Of a stretch of DNA of 64,000 nucleotides, positions 44,509 through 53,672 are shown piece by piece. Below the pieces are notes generated by a model that searched no databases, was not told where the DNA came from, and worked only from the letters and a program-made list of their open reading frames with translations. This stretch comes from Streptomyces tauricus (GTDB taxonomy: Bacteria > Actinomycetota > Actinomycetes > Streptomycetales > Streptomycetaceae). The position numbers and the translations under genes are program-made. Location: positions 124,001 through 188,000 of the forward strand of contig NZ_BMVY01000009.1 of the NCBI RefSeq assembly GCF_014650955.1, read 5' to 3'. Position 1 is the stretch's first letter. The number at the start of each line of letters is the position of its first letter.

Positions 44509-47500
44509 GTGGGCGAACGGGTGGATGGCGGGACACGGTCGGAACGGGGGTCCGGTCTGCCCGGCACGTCCCCGCCCCCGTCCACGTCCACCCCCACTTC
44601 CGCGTCTGCGTCTGCGTCCACGTCCATCCCCGCGTCCGCGTCCACGCCCGTGCGTCCGTGCCGGTTGCGCTTCGGGCTGCTCGGGCCGACGGTCCTGTAC
44701 GACGCCGGTGGCGTCCCCCGCCCGGTCAGCAGCGCCAAGGGGCGCGTCCTGCTCACCGCTCTGCTCCTGGAACCGGGGCGGGTCGTCTCCGTGCACAAGC
44801 TCAAGGACGCGTTGTGGGGCGGGTTCCCGCCCGCGTCCGCGCATGCCTCGCTGCAGAATCACGTGACTCGTCTGCGGCGGCTCCTGGACGATCCGGACCG
44901 TCTGAGGTCGGTGGCGTCCGGTTATCAACTGCGCGTAGCCGGTGATGAGTTGGATGTACGGGTCTTCGAGGCCCGGGTCCTGACCGCCCGCGCGGCACAC
45001 GCGCGGCGCGACTGGGAGAGGGCTTTGGGCGAGGCCCTGGCGGCGCTCGCGCTGTGGCGCGGCACGCCGTTGGACGGCTGGTCCCCGGAAGGTGGCGGGA
45101 TCTCCCTCGTCCAACGGCTGGAGGAGGCACGGCTGTTCGCGCTGGAGTGGCGTTACGACGCCGAACTGGGGCTCAGCCGGGGAGCGGCCGACCAGGGCGT
45201 ACGGCTTTCCGGGCTCGCTCCCGAACTGGCCGCGTTGGTCGCCGAGTTCCCACTGCGTGAGGCCTTCCACCGGCAGCTGATGCTGGTCCTTCACCGGTTG
45301 GGCCGCCAGGCGGAGGCGCTCGCCGTCCACCGCGACCTGCGCGACAGGCTCGTCCGCGAACTCGGTGTGGAGCCGGGGAGCGCGGTGCGGGAGGCCCATC
45401 TGGAGATCCTGCGGGAGCCGGGGGGTGGGGGCCCTGGGGGTGAAGACCTGAGGGATGGAGGTCTGGGGGATGGGGCCCTGGGAGGCGAGGCCGCGGTGAC
45501 CGCCGCCGCCCGCTCCCGAGCGCGGACCGTCGAGCTGGCTGCCGCCGAGTCCGGCTCCCCGCGGGACGCCCCGCTTCTGAGGCCTGCCACCACCACGATC
45601 CTGGCGGAGACCTACGGCACGGGTGCGGGCACGGGCACGGGTGCGGGTGCCGGTTCGGGGCCGGCGCTGGTTCCGGCTTCGGCTTCGGCTTCCGCCATTC
45701 CCGTGCAGGTCTCCCGGGCTTCCCGGGTCTCGCGGGTGGATGCGTGCGGTGCCCTTCGCGTGCCTCGGACGGAAGCCACTCCGAATGGAACTGTTGCCGC
45801 CGCCTCCGCCGCTGCCAGCACCATCGCCGCCGACGTCACTGGCGCCGCTGTTCCGAAACCTGCTCAACTTCCTCCCGTACCGGTCCACTTCACCGGCCGC
45901 GACGACACCGTTCAGGCGTTGCGCGCCGCGCTTCTGCCCGCCGGGGACGGCCGCCCCCGGGTCACCGTCGTCAGCGGTATGGCGGGGGTCGGGAAGAGCG
46001 CGCTGGGTGTCCAGGTGGCGCACGGGCTGCGGGCGGAGTTCCCCGACGGCCAGCTGTACGTGCGCCTGCACGGGGCGACGCCGGGCGTGCCGCCGCTCAC
46101 CGCCGGGCAGGCCCTCGCCGCGCTGCTCCGCGACCTCGGTGTGGAGCCACGAGGCGTGCCCGAACACCCGGACGCGGCAAGCGCGTTGCTCCGGTCGTTG
46201 CTCGCGCCCACCCGCACCCTGCTCGTGCTGGACGATGTCGCGAACGCCGCCCAGGTCCGCCAGTTGCTGCCCGCGGGCCCCGGTTGCGCGGTGATCGTCA
46301 CCAGCCGATCGCCCCTCACCGCGCTGGACGGCGCGACGCGCTTTCCGCTCGCGCCGCTGTCCGACGAGGAGAGCGCCGAGCTGTTGCGCGCCGTCTCCGG
46401 GCGGGACGGCCTCGACGGTACGCACCCACTCGTCGGCCTCACCGGACGGCTGCCCCTCGCGTTGCGGATCGTCGCCGCGCGCCTGGCCGCCCGGCACGTT
46501 CTCACACCGGACGCGCTGGCGGGTCAACTGGCCGCCAGTGAAGGACGGTTGCACCAGCTGGAGTACGACGACCTGAGTGTGCGCCGTTCGCTCGCGGTCG
46601 CCCTCGACGCGCTGCGTGCCTCGGACCGCGAGGCCGACCGGGATGCCGCGCTCGCTCTGCGCCGGATCGGCGCGCTCGACCTGCCGACGTACGGCATTCC
46701 GCTCCTCGCGCGGCTGCTGGGCACCGGCGAACGGCGCGCGGAGGCCGCCCTCGACCGCCTCGTCGACGTCGCCCTCCTCGACGAGATTACGTACGGCCGC
46801 TACGCCCCCCACGACCTCGTACGGGATTTCGCCCGCGAGGTCTCGCGCGACGCTTCTCGCGAGGACGCGGCCGATTTCGCCCGTGCGGCGGGGGCGGGGC
46901 CCGGCCCCTCGGGACCGCCGTGTTGCTCGGACCCCTCGGGCCTGGCCGGGCCGGAACCGGAACCGGGTCCCGCGGACCCTGCGGACCCTGCGGACCCGGT
47001 GGACCCCGCGGACCCCGCAGATTCCGCAGACCCGTACGACCCCGCAGACACCGCCCTCCGTTGGTACATCGCCTCCGCTCGGCAGTGCGTCGTGGCCCTG
47101 ACTCCCTCCGGGGGCGACCGGGACAATCGGCTCGGGGTGACCGTTGCCGAGAGGGCGCGCGTCGCCGCCGAGGAGGACGGGGCCCCGGCGTTCGGTTCGG
47201 TCGCCGAGGCCGTCGCCTGGGGGGACCAGGAGGTGGCGAACGTCGTCGCGCTCGTCGAGGGGCGGGCCGCCGCCTCCCCGCTCGTCCCCGTTCTCGTCCG
47301 CGCCCTCTTTCCGTATCTGCAACGCCGCGGCCGGCTCCGCGAGCTGGCGACGCTCGGGCGGCGGGCGCTGGACGTGGCGCGGCGCCTCGGTGACGACGCC
47401 GCCGAGGCGATCGCGCTCTCCGACCTGGCGGGGCTGCACTTCATGCAGGGCCGGGCCGGCGAGGCGCTCGTCCTGACCGATCAGGCGCTCGCGCGCTGGC

Positions 47501-48156
47501 GCGGTCTCGGCGTCCTGACGCGCGTCCAGCGCTGTCTGAGCAACCGGGGACTGCTGCTCGAAAGCCTGGGCCGGTACTCCGAGTGCGAGACCGCCCTGCG
47601 GGAAAGCCTCGAACTGGCACGGCAGGCGGGCGACGCGGACGGCGAGGCCGTCGCCTACAGCCACCTCGGCAACCTGTACGAGCACAGCGACCCGCGCGCC
47701 GCCATCGAGTGGCACGAGAGGAGCCTCGCGCTCGGGGAGGCCATGGGCGACTCACGGGTGCGCGAGTCCGGGCACTGCAACATCGGGTACGCCCACCTCA
47801 CGCTCGGCGAACCGGCCGGTGCGCTGGAGCACTTCGACCGTGCCCTGAGCATCTCGGACGGGGTCGACTGGCAGAGCGGTTCGCAGACCCGTCTCGGTCT
47901 GGTGCGTGCTCTGCGCGACCTCGACCGCTCGGAGCGGGCCGCCCGGGAGTGCGCCCTGCTGCTGGAGCGGGCCGAGCGGCGGGCCGACCGCTACACCGCG
48001 GGGCTCGCCCGGCACCAGCAGGGACTGCTGCTCCGGTCGGCGGGCCGCACCGAGGAGGCGTACGAGCAGTGGGAACTGGCCCTCGACGATCTCGACGGCA
48101 CGGACAGCCCGGTGGTCGAGGAGCTGAGGGACCTGCTCCTGAGCCGAATCGGCTGA
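44509..48156 (+). CDS. AfsR/SARP-family regulator with NB-ARC and TPR domains
   Basis: 1215 residues from GTG 44509 with GGGAGGG upstream. A disordered Ser/Thr/Pro lead (residues 1-45) is followed by an OmpR-like winged helix (LRFGLLGPTVL to SGYQLRVAG, 50-145) and a BTAD domain to about 300. Gly/Ala/Ser linkers follow, then NB-ARC with P-loop VSGMAGVGKSALG near 485 and LLVLDDVANAAQ. A Cys/Pro region and Asp-Pro-Ala repeats (about 820-850) precede C-terminal TPRs (from 890). This is the large AfsR-type architecture, an ATP-dependent activator whose TPR region takes input signals. Target genes are not evident; no biosynthetic cluster adjoins it. Confidence 0.93.
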   Translation: MGERVDGGTRSERGSGLPGTSPPPSTSTPTSASASASTSIPASASTPVRPCRLRFGLLGPTVLYDAGGVPRPVSSAKGRVLLTALLLEPGRVVSVHKLKDALWGGFPPASAHASLQNHVTRLRRLLDDPDRLRSVASGYQLRVAGDELDVRVFEARVLTARAAHARRDWERALGEALAALALWRGTPLDGWSPEGGGISLVQRLEEARLFALEWRYDAELGLSRGAADQGVRLSGLAPELAALVAEFPLREAFHRQLMLVLHRLGRQAEALAVHRDLRDRLVRELGVEPGSAVREAHLEILREPGGGGPGGEDLRDGGLGDGALGGEAAVTAAARSRARTVELAAAESGSPRDAPLLRPATTTILAETYGTGAGTGTGAGAGSGPALVPASASASAIPVQVSRASRVSRVDACGALRVPRTEATPNGTVAAASAAASTIAADVTGAAVPKPAQLPPVPVHFTGRDDTVQALRAALLPAGDGRPRVTVVSGMAGVGKSALGVQVAHGLRAEFPDGQLYVRLHGATPGVPPLTAGQALAALLRDLGVEPRGVPEHPDAASALLRSLLAPTRTLLVLDDVANAAQVRQLLPAGPGCAVIVTSRSPLTALDGATRFPLAPLSDEESAELLRAVSGRDGLDGTHPLVGLTGRLPLALRIVAARLAARHVLTPDALAGQLAASEGRLHQLEYDDLSVRRSLAVALDALRASDREADRDAALALRRIGALDLPTYGIPLLARLLGTGERRAEAALDRLVDVALLDEITYGRYAPHDLVRDFAREVSRDASREDAADFARAAGAGPGPSGPPCCSDPSGLAGPEPEPGPADPADPADPVDPADPADSADPYDPADTALRWYIASARQCVVALTPSGGDRDNRLGVTVAERARVAAEEDGAPAFGSVAEAVAWGDQEVANVVALVEGRAAASPLVPVLVRALFPYLQRRGRLRELATLGRRALDVARRLGDDAAEAIALSDLAGLHFMQGRAGEALVLTDQALARWRGLGVLTRVQRCLSNRGLLLESLGRYSECETALRESLELARQAGDADGEAVAYSHLGNLYEHSDPRAAIEWHERSLALGEAMGDSRVRESGHCNIGYAHLTLGEPAGALEHFDRALSISDGVDWQSGSQTRLGLVRALRDLDRSERAARECALLLERAERRADRYTAGLARHQQGLLLRSAGRTEEAYEQWELALDDLDGTDSPVVEELRDLLLSRIG
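46972..47049 (+). repeat. 9-bp in-frame repeats inside the regulator gene
   Basis: GCGGACCCT and variants repeat about eight times. They encode alternating Ala-Asp-Pro units between the NB-ARC and TPR regions. Length variation here would keep the frame. Confidence 0.7.
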
Positions 48157-48297
48157 CCACCGCTCACAGCTCTGACCGGGACCGCCGGGACCGCCGGGCT
48201 CATCGGGACTGCCGCGCTCACCGGGCTCATCGAGATCACTTGGCGTATCGGGACCGCCGCGCTCACCGGGCCCCCGAGGTCACCGCGCTTCGCGCGG

Positions 48298-50040
48298 TCA
48301 CTTCGCGTCCGCGTAGCACTTCACCACCGCCGTGGTGAACGGGAACCGCACCGGCGTCTCCCCGAACGTCAGCCGTCCCGCCTCCTCCGCCGCCTCCCGG
48401 ATCGCCTGGACCACCGCGTCGGCCTCCTCCTTCGGGCAGTGCACCATCACCTCGTCGTGCTGGAAGAAGACCAGCTCGGCCGCCATGTCCCGGCAGGTGC
48501 GCCGGAGCCCGGCGAGTACGAGGAGGGTCCAGTCGGCGGCGCTGCCCTGCACCACGAAGTTACGGGCGAAGCGGCCCCGGGCACGGGAGTTGCTGGACGC
48601 GTAACCGGGCACCCAGTCCTGGGCGCCCCCGTCGGCGCCCTCATCCGGGCCGCCCAGGCCGGCGGGACCCCCCGAGCCGCCCGGCCCACCCGCCTCCTCG
48701 CTGTCCGGGATGCCGGCCTCCTCGCCCGAGGAGTCCGACCCCGCCGCCGGTGGGCAGGTGCGGCCCAGCCAGGTCCGTACGAGCCGGCCCTCCTCGCCCG
48801 CGCGGGCCGCGTCGTCGACGTACGCCACCGCCTTCGGGAAGCGGCGGCGCAGCAGCGCGAGGTTCTTGAGGCCGTCGCCGGACGTCTGGCCGTAGATCGC
48901 GCCGAGGACGGCGAGCTTGGCCTGGGCGCGGTCGCCGGAGAAGGCCCGGTCGGAGACGGACTGGTAGAGGTCGCTCTCGCGGCCCGCCACCTCCATCAGA
49001 CCGGGGTCGCGGGAGATCGCGGCCAGGACCCGCGGCTCCATCTGGTCGGCGTCCGCCACGACGAGCCGCCAGCCGGGGTCGGCGACCGCGGCCCTGCGTA
49101 TGACCTTGGGGATCTGCAGCGCGCCGCCGCCGTTGGTCACCCAGCGGCCGGTGACGGTGCCGCCCGCCTGGTACTCCGGTCTGAACCGCCCGTCCCGCAC
49201 CCAGTCCTGGAGCCACGACCAGCCGTGGGCGACCCAGATCCGGTACAGCTTCTTGTACTCGACCAGTGGCTTCACCGCCGGGTGGTCGATGGCCTCGATC
49301 TCCCAGCGCCGCGTGGACTTCACCTTGATCCCGGCCTGGGCGAAGGCCTTGATCACATCCGCGGGCAGGTCGGGCCGGACCCGGCGGCCGAACGCGGCCG
49401 ACACCTCCTCCGTCAGCTCGGCAAGGCGCCGTGGCTCACCGCCGCCCGCGTACCGCTCGCCGAGCAGTTCGTGCAGCACCTCCCGGTGCACGTCGGTGCT
49501 CCACGGCAGCCCGGTCTCGTTCATCTCGGTCGCCACGAGCGTGCCCGCCGACTCGGAGGCCGTGAGCAGCCGCATCCGTTCGGGCAGCGCGGTCGCGTCG
49601 TGTCTTCGCTGCTGCTCCCCGTACACCTCGATGAGCTGGGCCAGCGGTACGTGGACCGGGCGCGGCTCGAAGAGGGAGGACTGCGAGCCGGGCTCGGCGG
49701 AGCGCTGCGGAGGGTCGGGCGGTACGGGGCCGCCGCGCAGCCTGGCCAGGGCGGCGGCGGCCGAGCGGGGTTCGCCGAGCCGTCCCTCGTGGCCGAGCAG
49801 GAGGGTCTCGGCGGCCTCCAGGTCGTAACACCGCTCGACCCGGACGCCCTCGGCGCGCAGCCGTGGGTAGACCTCCGCCGTCGCCCGCCACACCCAGCGG
49901 GTGACGTCCGGCCGCGAACGTACGGACTCGGCGAGGTCCGTCTCCCGCAGGAGTGGTCCGGCGGGCAGCCCGTCGGGGCCGAGGGGGGCGAGCTCTGCGC
50001 CGCCGTCCTCGGCCGGCGCGAGAGCCCACCGTCCGGTCAT
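48298..50040 (-). CDS. Family A DNA polymerase (exonuclease/polymerase-like)
   Basis: 580 residues from ATG 50040, which has no ribosome site. The polymerase core is intact: motif A VVADADQMEPRVLAAISRD, the finger motif RAQAKLAVLGAIYGQTSG, and motif C FFQHDEVMVHCP. The N-terminal domain corresponds to the 3'-5' exonuclease fold but lacks the usual acidic metal triad. A 40-residue Gly/Glu/Pro insert (SSGEEAGIPDSEEAGGPGG) sits before YASSNSRARGRFARN. It is a second, PolA-like enzyme in Streptomyces, possibly for repair. The hairpin ACCGCGC-TTC-GCGCGGT (48282-48298) lies just after the stop. Confidence 0.88.
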   Translation of the reverse strand: MTGRWALAPAEDGGAELAPLGPDGLPAGPLLRETDLAESVRSRPDVTRWVWRATAEVYPRLRAEGVRVERCYDLEAAETLLLGHEGRLGEPRSAAAALARLRGGPVPPDPPQRSAEPGSQSSLFEPRPVHVPLAQLIEVYGEQQRRHDATALPERMRLLTASESAGTLVATEMNETGLPWSTDVHREVLHELLGERYAGGGEPRRLAELTEEVSAAFGRRVRPDLPADVIKAFAQAGIKVKSTRRWEIEAIDHPAVKPLVEYKKLYRIWVAHGWSWLQDWVRDGRFRPEYQAGGTVTGRWVTNGGGALQIPKVIRRAAVADPGWRLVVADADQMEPRVLAAISRDPGLMEVAGRESDLYQSVSDRAFSGDRAQAKLAVLGAIYGQTSGDGLKNLALLRRRFPKAVAYVDDAARAGEEGRLVRTWLGRTCPPAAGSDSSGEEAGIPDSEEAGGPGGSGGPAGLGGPDEGADGGAQDWVPGYASSNSRARGRFARNFVVQGSAADWTLLVLAGLRRTCRDMAAELVFFQHDEVMVHCPKEEADAVVQAIREAAEEAGRLTFGETPVRFPFTTAVVKCYADAK

Positions 50041-50105
50041 GACGTGAGTCTCGCAGGAGGGTCTGACAATCCGCCCTCTCCCCCGCTCTGCCTGACCTGA
50101 GGGGA

Positions 50106-50831
50106 TCACTGGAGCGGCTTGGTGACCTCCGCCAGCGACTTCGCGATGTCCGCTTCCGTCGCCGCCTTGGTGATCCCCAGCCCGCTCAGTACGCCCGTAC
50201 CGGCCTCGTGCTCCAGGAGGGCGAGCAGGATGTGCTCCGTACCGATGTAGTTGTGGCCCAGGCGCAGGGCCTCCCGGAAGGTGAGTTCGAGGGCCTTCTT
50301 GGCGCCGGCGTCGAAGGGGACGAGTGCGGGCATGGTCTCCGCACGCGCGGGGAGGCCGGCGCTCGCGGCCTCGCGTACGGCGTCCAGGGTGACGCCCTGC
50401 GCGGTGATCGCCTTCGCCCCGAGGCCCTCCGGTTCGGCGATCAGGCCGAGGAGCAGGTGCTCGGTGCGGATCTGGTCGTTGCCCGCGGTCCTGGCCTCCT
50501 CCTGGGAGGCCACCACCACGTTCCTGGCGCGTGGTGTGTAGCGGCTGAAGCCCTGGCTCGGGTCGAGGTCCGACTCGGCCTTCGGTACGAAGCGCTTCTG
50601 GGCCGCCTGCCGGGTGACCCCCATGCTCCTGCCGATGTCCGTCCAGGAGGCGCCCGAACGCCGGGCCTGGTCCACGAAGTGCCCGATCAGGTGATCGGCC
50701 ACGTCGCCGAGGTGGTCCGCGGCGATCACCGCGTCCTGGAGCTGGTCGAGGGCGTCTTCGTGGACCTTCTTGATGGCCTCGATGAGGTCGTCGAGGCGTA
50801 CGGAGGTGGTGCCGCGTGGATTCGTGGTCAT
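50106..50831 (-). CDS. Clp-N domain protein with N-terminal HTH
   Basis: 241 residues. The N-terminal 80 residues contain ASWTDIGRSMGVTRQAAQKRF, a helix-turn-helix. Two Clp-N repeats follow (TEHLLLGLIAEPEG and TEHILLALLEHEAGTG), the substrate-adaptor fold of ClpA/ClpC, without any AAA ATPase. It is a probable regulator or adaptor for ClpC. The ATG at 50831 lies 6 bases from the -10 of a well-formed promoter containing two inverted repeats, so it is leaderless and may repress itself. Confidence 0.88.
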   Translation of the reverse strand: MTTNPRGTTSVRLDDLIEAIKKVHEDALDQLQDAVIAADHLGDVADHLIGHFVDQARRSGASWTDIGRSMGVTRQAAQKRFVPKAESDLDPSQGFSRYTPRARNVVVASQEEARTAGNDQIRTEHLLLGLIAEPEGLGAKAITAQGVTLDAVREAASAGLPARAETMPALVPFDAGAKKALELTFREALRLGHNYIGTEHILLALLEHEAGTGVLSGLGITKAATEADIAKSLAEVTKPLQ

Positions 50832-50879
50832 GTGTCAACCGTAGGTTGACGGTGAAGGGGTGTCAACCTCGCGTTGACA
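50832..50879 (-). promoter_or_regulatory. Leaderless promoter with two operators
   Basis: On the minus strand TTGACA (50861-50866), a 17-bp spacer, TACGGT (50838-50843), then 6 bases and the ATG. Two inverted repeats overlap it: GTCAACC-GTA-GGTTGAC (50834-50850, over the -10) and TGTCAAC-CTCGC-GTTGACA (50861-50879, over the -35). Both contain the same TCAAC half site. Confidence 0.8.
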
Positions 50880-50912
50880 GCCGGTTCGACGGCTTGCCTC
50901 AGGAACCTCCTT

Positions 50913-50948
50913 CGACTGCTCCGACTGCTCCGACTGCTCCGACTGTGC
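50913..50948. repeat. 9-bp tandem repeat, four copies
   Basis: CGACTGCTC at 50913, 50922 and 50931, and a variant at 50940, between the LysE and Clp-N genes. Confidence 0.8.
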
Positions 50949-51012
50949 GGCTGCTTCGGCCGCTTCGGCTGTCTCGGCGGCTTGGTGGAGGCGGCTGTCC
51001 CGGCCGCGTCGG

Positions 51013-51642
51013 CTACTTCGGGGACGCCACGAGCAGGCGCACGGCCAGCCCCGTGAAGACCGTGCCGCTGAAGATGTTGAGTGCCCGGGCGACCCGGCGG
51101 CTGCGCCGCAGCAGGTCGGAGAGGCGGCCGGAGAGCAGCCCCACCGACGCGTCGAACGCGAAGCCCATGACCACGATGGTGACGCCGAGGACGAGGAACT
51201 GGCCCATCACATGGCCGAGTGCGGGGTTCACGAACTGCGGCAGGAACGCCACGTTGAAGAGGATCACCTTGGGGTTGAGCAGGTTGGTGACCGCCCCCTG
51301 CCAGAAGGCCCGCCGCCGGCCCGGACCGACGGCGGCGCCCTCCTCGACCGGCACCGAACGGTCCCGGAACGCCTTGACCGCGAGGTACAGGAGGTAGGCC
51401 GCACCGGCCCAGCGCAGTACGTGGTACAGCGTCGGCAGCGCCGTGAACAGGGCGGAGAGACCCAGCATCGCGGCGACCGAGTGCACGAGCATCGCCGTGG
51501 CGACGCCCGCCGCGGCCATCACCCCGGTGACCGGGCCGCCCCGGCCTCCCATCGCCACGATGAACATCATGTCGGGGCCGGGGCTCACCACGAGCGCGAG
51601 CGCGGCGACCAGGAACGCGACGTACAGAGAGGTGTCGACCAT
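51013..51642 (-). CDS. LysE/RhtB-family amino acid exporter
   Basis: 209 residues with six hydrophobic segments. Family motifs are SPGPDMMFIVAMGGRGG near 20-40, AGAAYLLYLAVKAFRD and WQGAVTNLLNPKVILFNVAFLPQFV. It exports amino acids or homoserine lactone-like compounds at the membrane. It is upstream of the Clp-N gene on the same strand but separated by 180 bp with its own repeat array and promoter. Confidence 0.9.
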   Translation of the reverse strand: MVDTSLYVAFLVAALALVVSPGPDMMFIVAMGGRGGPVTGVMAAAGVATAMLVHSVAAMLGLSALFTALPTLYHVLRWAGAAYLLYLAVKAFRDRSVPVEEGAAVGPGRRRAFWQGAVTNLLNPKVILFNVAFLPQFVNPALGHVMGQFLVLGVTIVVMGFAFDASVGLLSGRLSDLLRRSRRVARALNIFSGTVFTGLAVRLLVASPK

Positions 51643-51756
51643 GGGGGCATGCTCGGGCCCGCCGCCCTTCGGGTCGAACGATTTTCACCCGCTGAGACGT
51701 CCGCGTACCCGAGCCCGCGTCCGTGCCGGTGTCCGCGCCCGCGCCCGCGTCCGTAT

Positions 51757-51784
51757 CCGGGCCCGGGCCCGGGCCCGGGCCCGG
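51757..51784. repeat. CCGGGC hexamer run
   Basis: Four CCGGGC units plus CCGG: 28 bp that are their own reverse complement. It sits between the divergent LysE and DUF2786 genes and can form a hairpin or cruciform. Confidence 0.85.
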
Positions 51785-51810
51785 ATGACATGCCATGACA
51801 CGATCGGCGA

Positions 51811-52992
51811 ATGAGTAGTACGTCCTCCACGGTGGAGCGCGCCTTCGCGGCCGCCCTCTACGCCGACTCCGACGCGGCCCTCGACACCGGCGCCTCCCTG
51901 CTCGCCGCCGACCCCGCCGCCGACGCCGAACTCGCGCGCCGCGGTGAGGAGTTCGTCGCGGCGGCCTGGCGGCGCGGCTGGCAGCCCGCGGACGTCGTAC
52001 GGATCGTGCGGCGCGAGTTGGACGACGTGCACGTACGCCTCGTGTCGGAGCTGGTCCTCGCCGAGGCCGCCCGGGACCGCGCGTCCCGGACCCCGCGCTG
52101 GACCGCGCAGCTGGACGAGCTGAAAGGGCTGGGCGCGGAGCCGGGCACCTCCCGCCCGGACCGGTTCCAGTACGCGACCGCCGCCCTGGAGCTGTACCGC
52201 CTGCTGCTGCGCCTGCCCTCCCTGGAGCCGCTGGACGCCCACGTACCCAGCGCGCCCCGCGCGCCCGGGGGCGGCGCCGCCCCGCGGGACACCCGCATGC
52301 TCACCCGTATCCGCGCGCTCCTCGCCAAGGCGGAGGCGACCGGGTTCCCGGAGGAGGCGGAGGCGCTGAGCGCCAAGGCGCAGGAGTTGATGGCGCGGCA
52401 CAGCATCGACGAGGCGCTGCTCGCGGCCCGCACCCACGCCAAGGACGCGCCCGGTGCCTGCCGGATCGGCGTCGACGCGCCGTACGAGACCGCCAAGGCC
52501 GTACTCCTCGACGCGGTGGCCGGCGCCAACCGCTGCCGGGCCGTGTGGAACGAGGCCCTCGGCTTCTCCACCGTCGTCGGCTTCGAACCCGACCTGGAGG
52601 CGGTCGAACTCCTCTACACCTCGCTCCTCGTGCAGGCCACGGCCGCGATGACGAAGGCGGAGGCGGCGCAGCGCGCGGGCGGCAGGAAGCGTACGAAGTC
52701 CTTCCGGCAGTCCTTCCTCGCCGCGTACGCGCATCGCATCGGCGACCGGCTGGCCGACGCGGCCGAGGGGCAGGTGACCGCCACGGAGGGGGAGGCGGCC
52801 GCCGCGGCGGGGGAGCTGCTGCCGGTCCTCGCGGCGCGCGACGTCGCGGTCACGGACGAGACGGAGCGCATGTTCCCGGACACCGTCACGACCCGGATGC
52901 GCGGGGTGAACGACTTGGCCGGCTGGCAGGAGGGGGCCGCGGCGGCGGACCGCGCCCAGGTCAGGGCACGGCCACCGCTGCGCAGGCCCTGA
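51811..52992 (+). CDS. DUF2786 protein
   Basis: 393 residues from ATG 51811; CACGAT lies 6 bases upstream, so it may be leaderless. The DUF2786 signature is RIRALLAKAEATGFPEEAEALSAKAQELMARHSID near 170-205. The rest is helical (ELARRGEEFVAAAWRRGWQPADVVRIVRREL early). The C-terminal half includes RKRTKSFRQSFLAAYAHRIGDRL. DUF2786 proteins have been linked to phage or nucleic-acid contexts in other bacteria, but no function is established. Nothing in the neighbours explains it. Confidence 0.75.
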   Translation: MSSTSSTVERAFAAALYADSDAALDTGASLLAADPAADAELARRGEEFVAAAWRRGWQPADVVRIVRRELDDVHVRLVSELVLAEAARDRASRTPRWTAQLDELKGLGAEPGTSRPDRFQYATAALELYRLLLRLPSLEPLDAHVPSAPRAPGGGAAPRDTRMLTRIRALLAKAEATGFPEEAEALSAKAQELMARHSIDEALLAARTHAKDAPGACRIGVDAPYETAKAVLLDAVAGANRCRAVWNEALGFSTVVGFEPDLEAVELLYTSLLVQATAAMTKAEAAQRAGGRKRTKSFRQSFLAAYAHRIGDRLADAAEGQVTATEGEAAAAAGELLPVLAARDVAVTDETERMFPDTVTTRMRGVNDLAGWQEGAAAADRAQVRARPPLRRP

Positions 52993-53040
52993 CCGTCGGC
53001 GGCCCGCCCCCGTCCTGTCCGGGGGCGGTCACCCCGCCGC

Positions 53041-53592
53041 TCAGTCCCCCGTGCGCTGCAGCGGAGTCACCGACGCGTCCGGCTCGGCGCCGCCCGCGCC
53101 CCGCAGGGCCACCTCGCCGTACTTCCAGGCGAAGGACAGATCGCCGTCGGCCCCGGGCAGGGTGAACTTCGCGGTCGTCACCGCGGCGGCCTTCTCGGCG
53201 TCACCGGCGGGCCCTCGTACGTACGTGATCGTGAAGCCGACCGTCTCGTCCTTCTTCACGGTCAGCTTCTCGGGCTCCGCGGACTTCTCCGGAGCGACGG
53301 ACAGCGCGGTGCCGCCGGCGTCCAGGCCGACGGTGGGGAAGCCCTGCAGTGTGCAGTCGGCTCCGGAGCCGTTCGTGAGGGTGACGGAGACGGTCCCGGT
53401 GTCGCCCGCGGCCGGGGCCTCGCTGGCGACGACCTCCTGGCCGAACTTGTCGGCCGCGCAGGCGGACGAGGAGGCGTCCGTCCTGGACCCGCTGGGCTTG
53501 TTGTCACCGCCGCCGTCGTCGCCACCGCAGGCGGTCAGGGTCAGGGTGAGCGTCGCCGCGAGGGCGGTGATGGCGATCGGCAGGGTGCGCAT
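53041..53592 (-). CDS. DUF4232-like lipoprotein
   Basis: 183 residues from ATG 53592 (GAGGA upstream). The signal is MRTLPIAITALAATLTLTLT followed by ACGGDD, with lipobox LTAC. The mature part matches the DUF4232 immunoglobulin-like pattern: SVTLTNGSGADCTLQGFPTVGLDAGG, then a Thr/Val-rich strand VGFTITYVRG. Two Cys are spaced for a disulfide. Surface-exposed, function unknown. The promoter side faces the 15-bp array before the FUSC gene. Confidence 0.8.
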   Translation of the reverse strand: MRTLPIAITALAATLTLTLTACGGDDGGGDNKPSGSRTDASSSACAADKFGQEVVASEAPAAGDTGTVSVTLTNGSGADCTLQGFPTVGLDAGGTALSVAPEKSAEPEKLTVKKDETVGFTITYVRGPAGDAEKAAAVTTAKFTLPGADGDLSFAWKYGEVALRGAGGAEPDASVTPLQRTGD

Positions 53593-53620
53593 GGATGTCC
53601 TCAAGCCTCATGGTCGTACT

Positions 53621-53650
53621 GCTGGTGCTGGTGCTGGTGCTGGTGCTGGT
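53621..53650. repeat. GCTGGT hexamer, five copies
   Basis: Five perfect in-phase GCTGGT units just upstream of the lipoprotein start. Confidence 0.85.
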
Positions 53651-53672
53651 GCGGTTGCATGCTGATGCTGCT

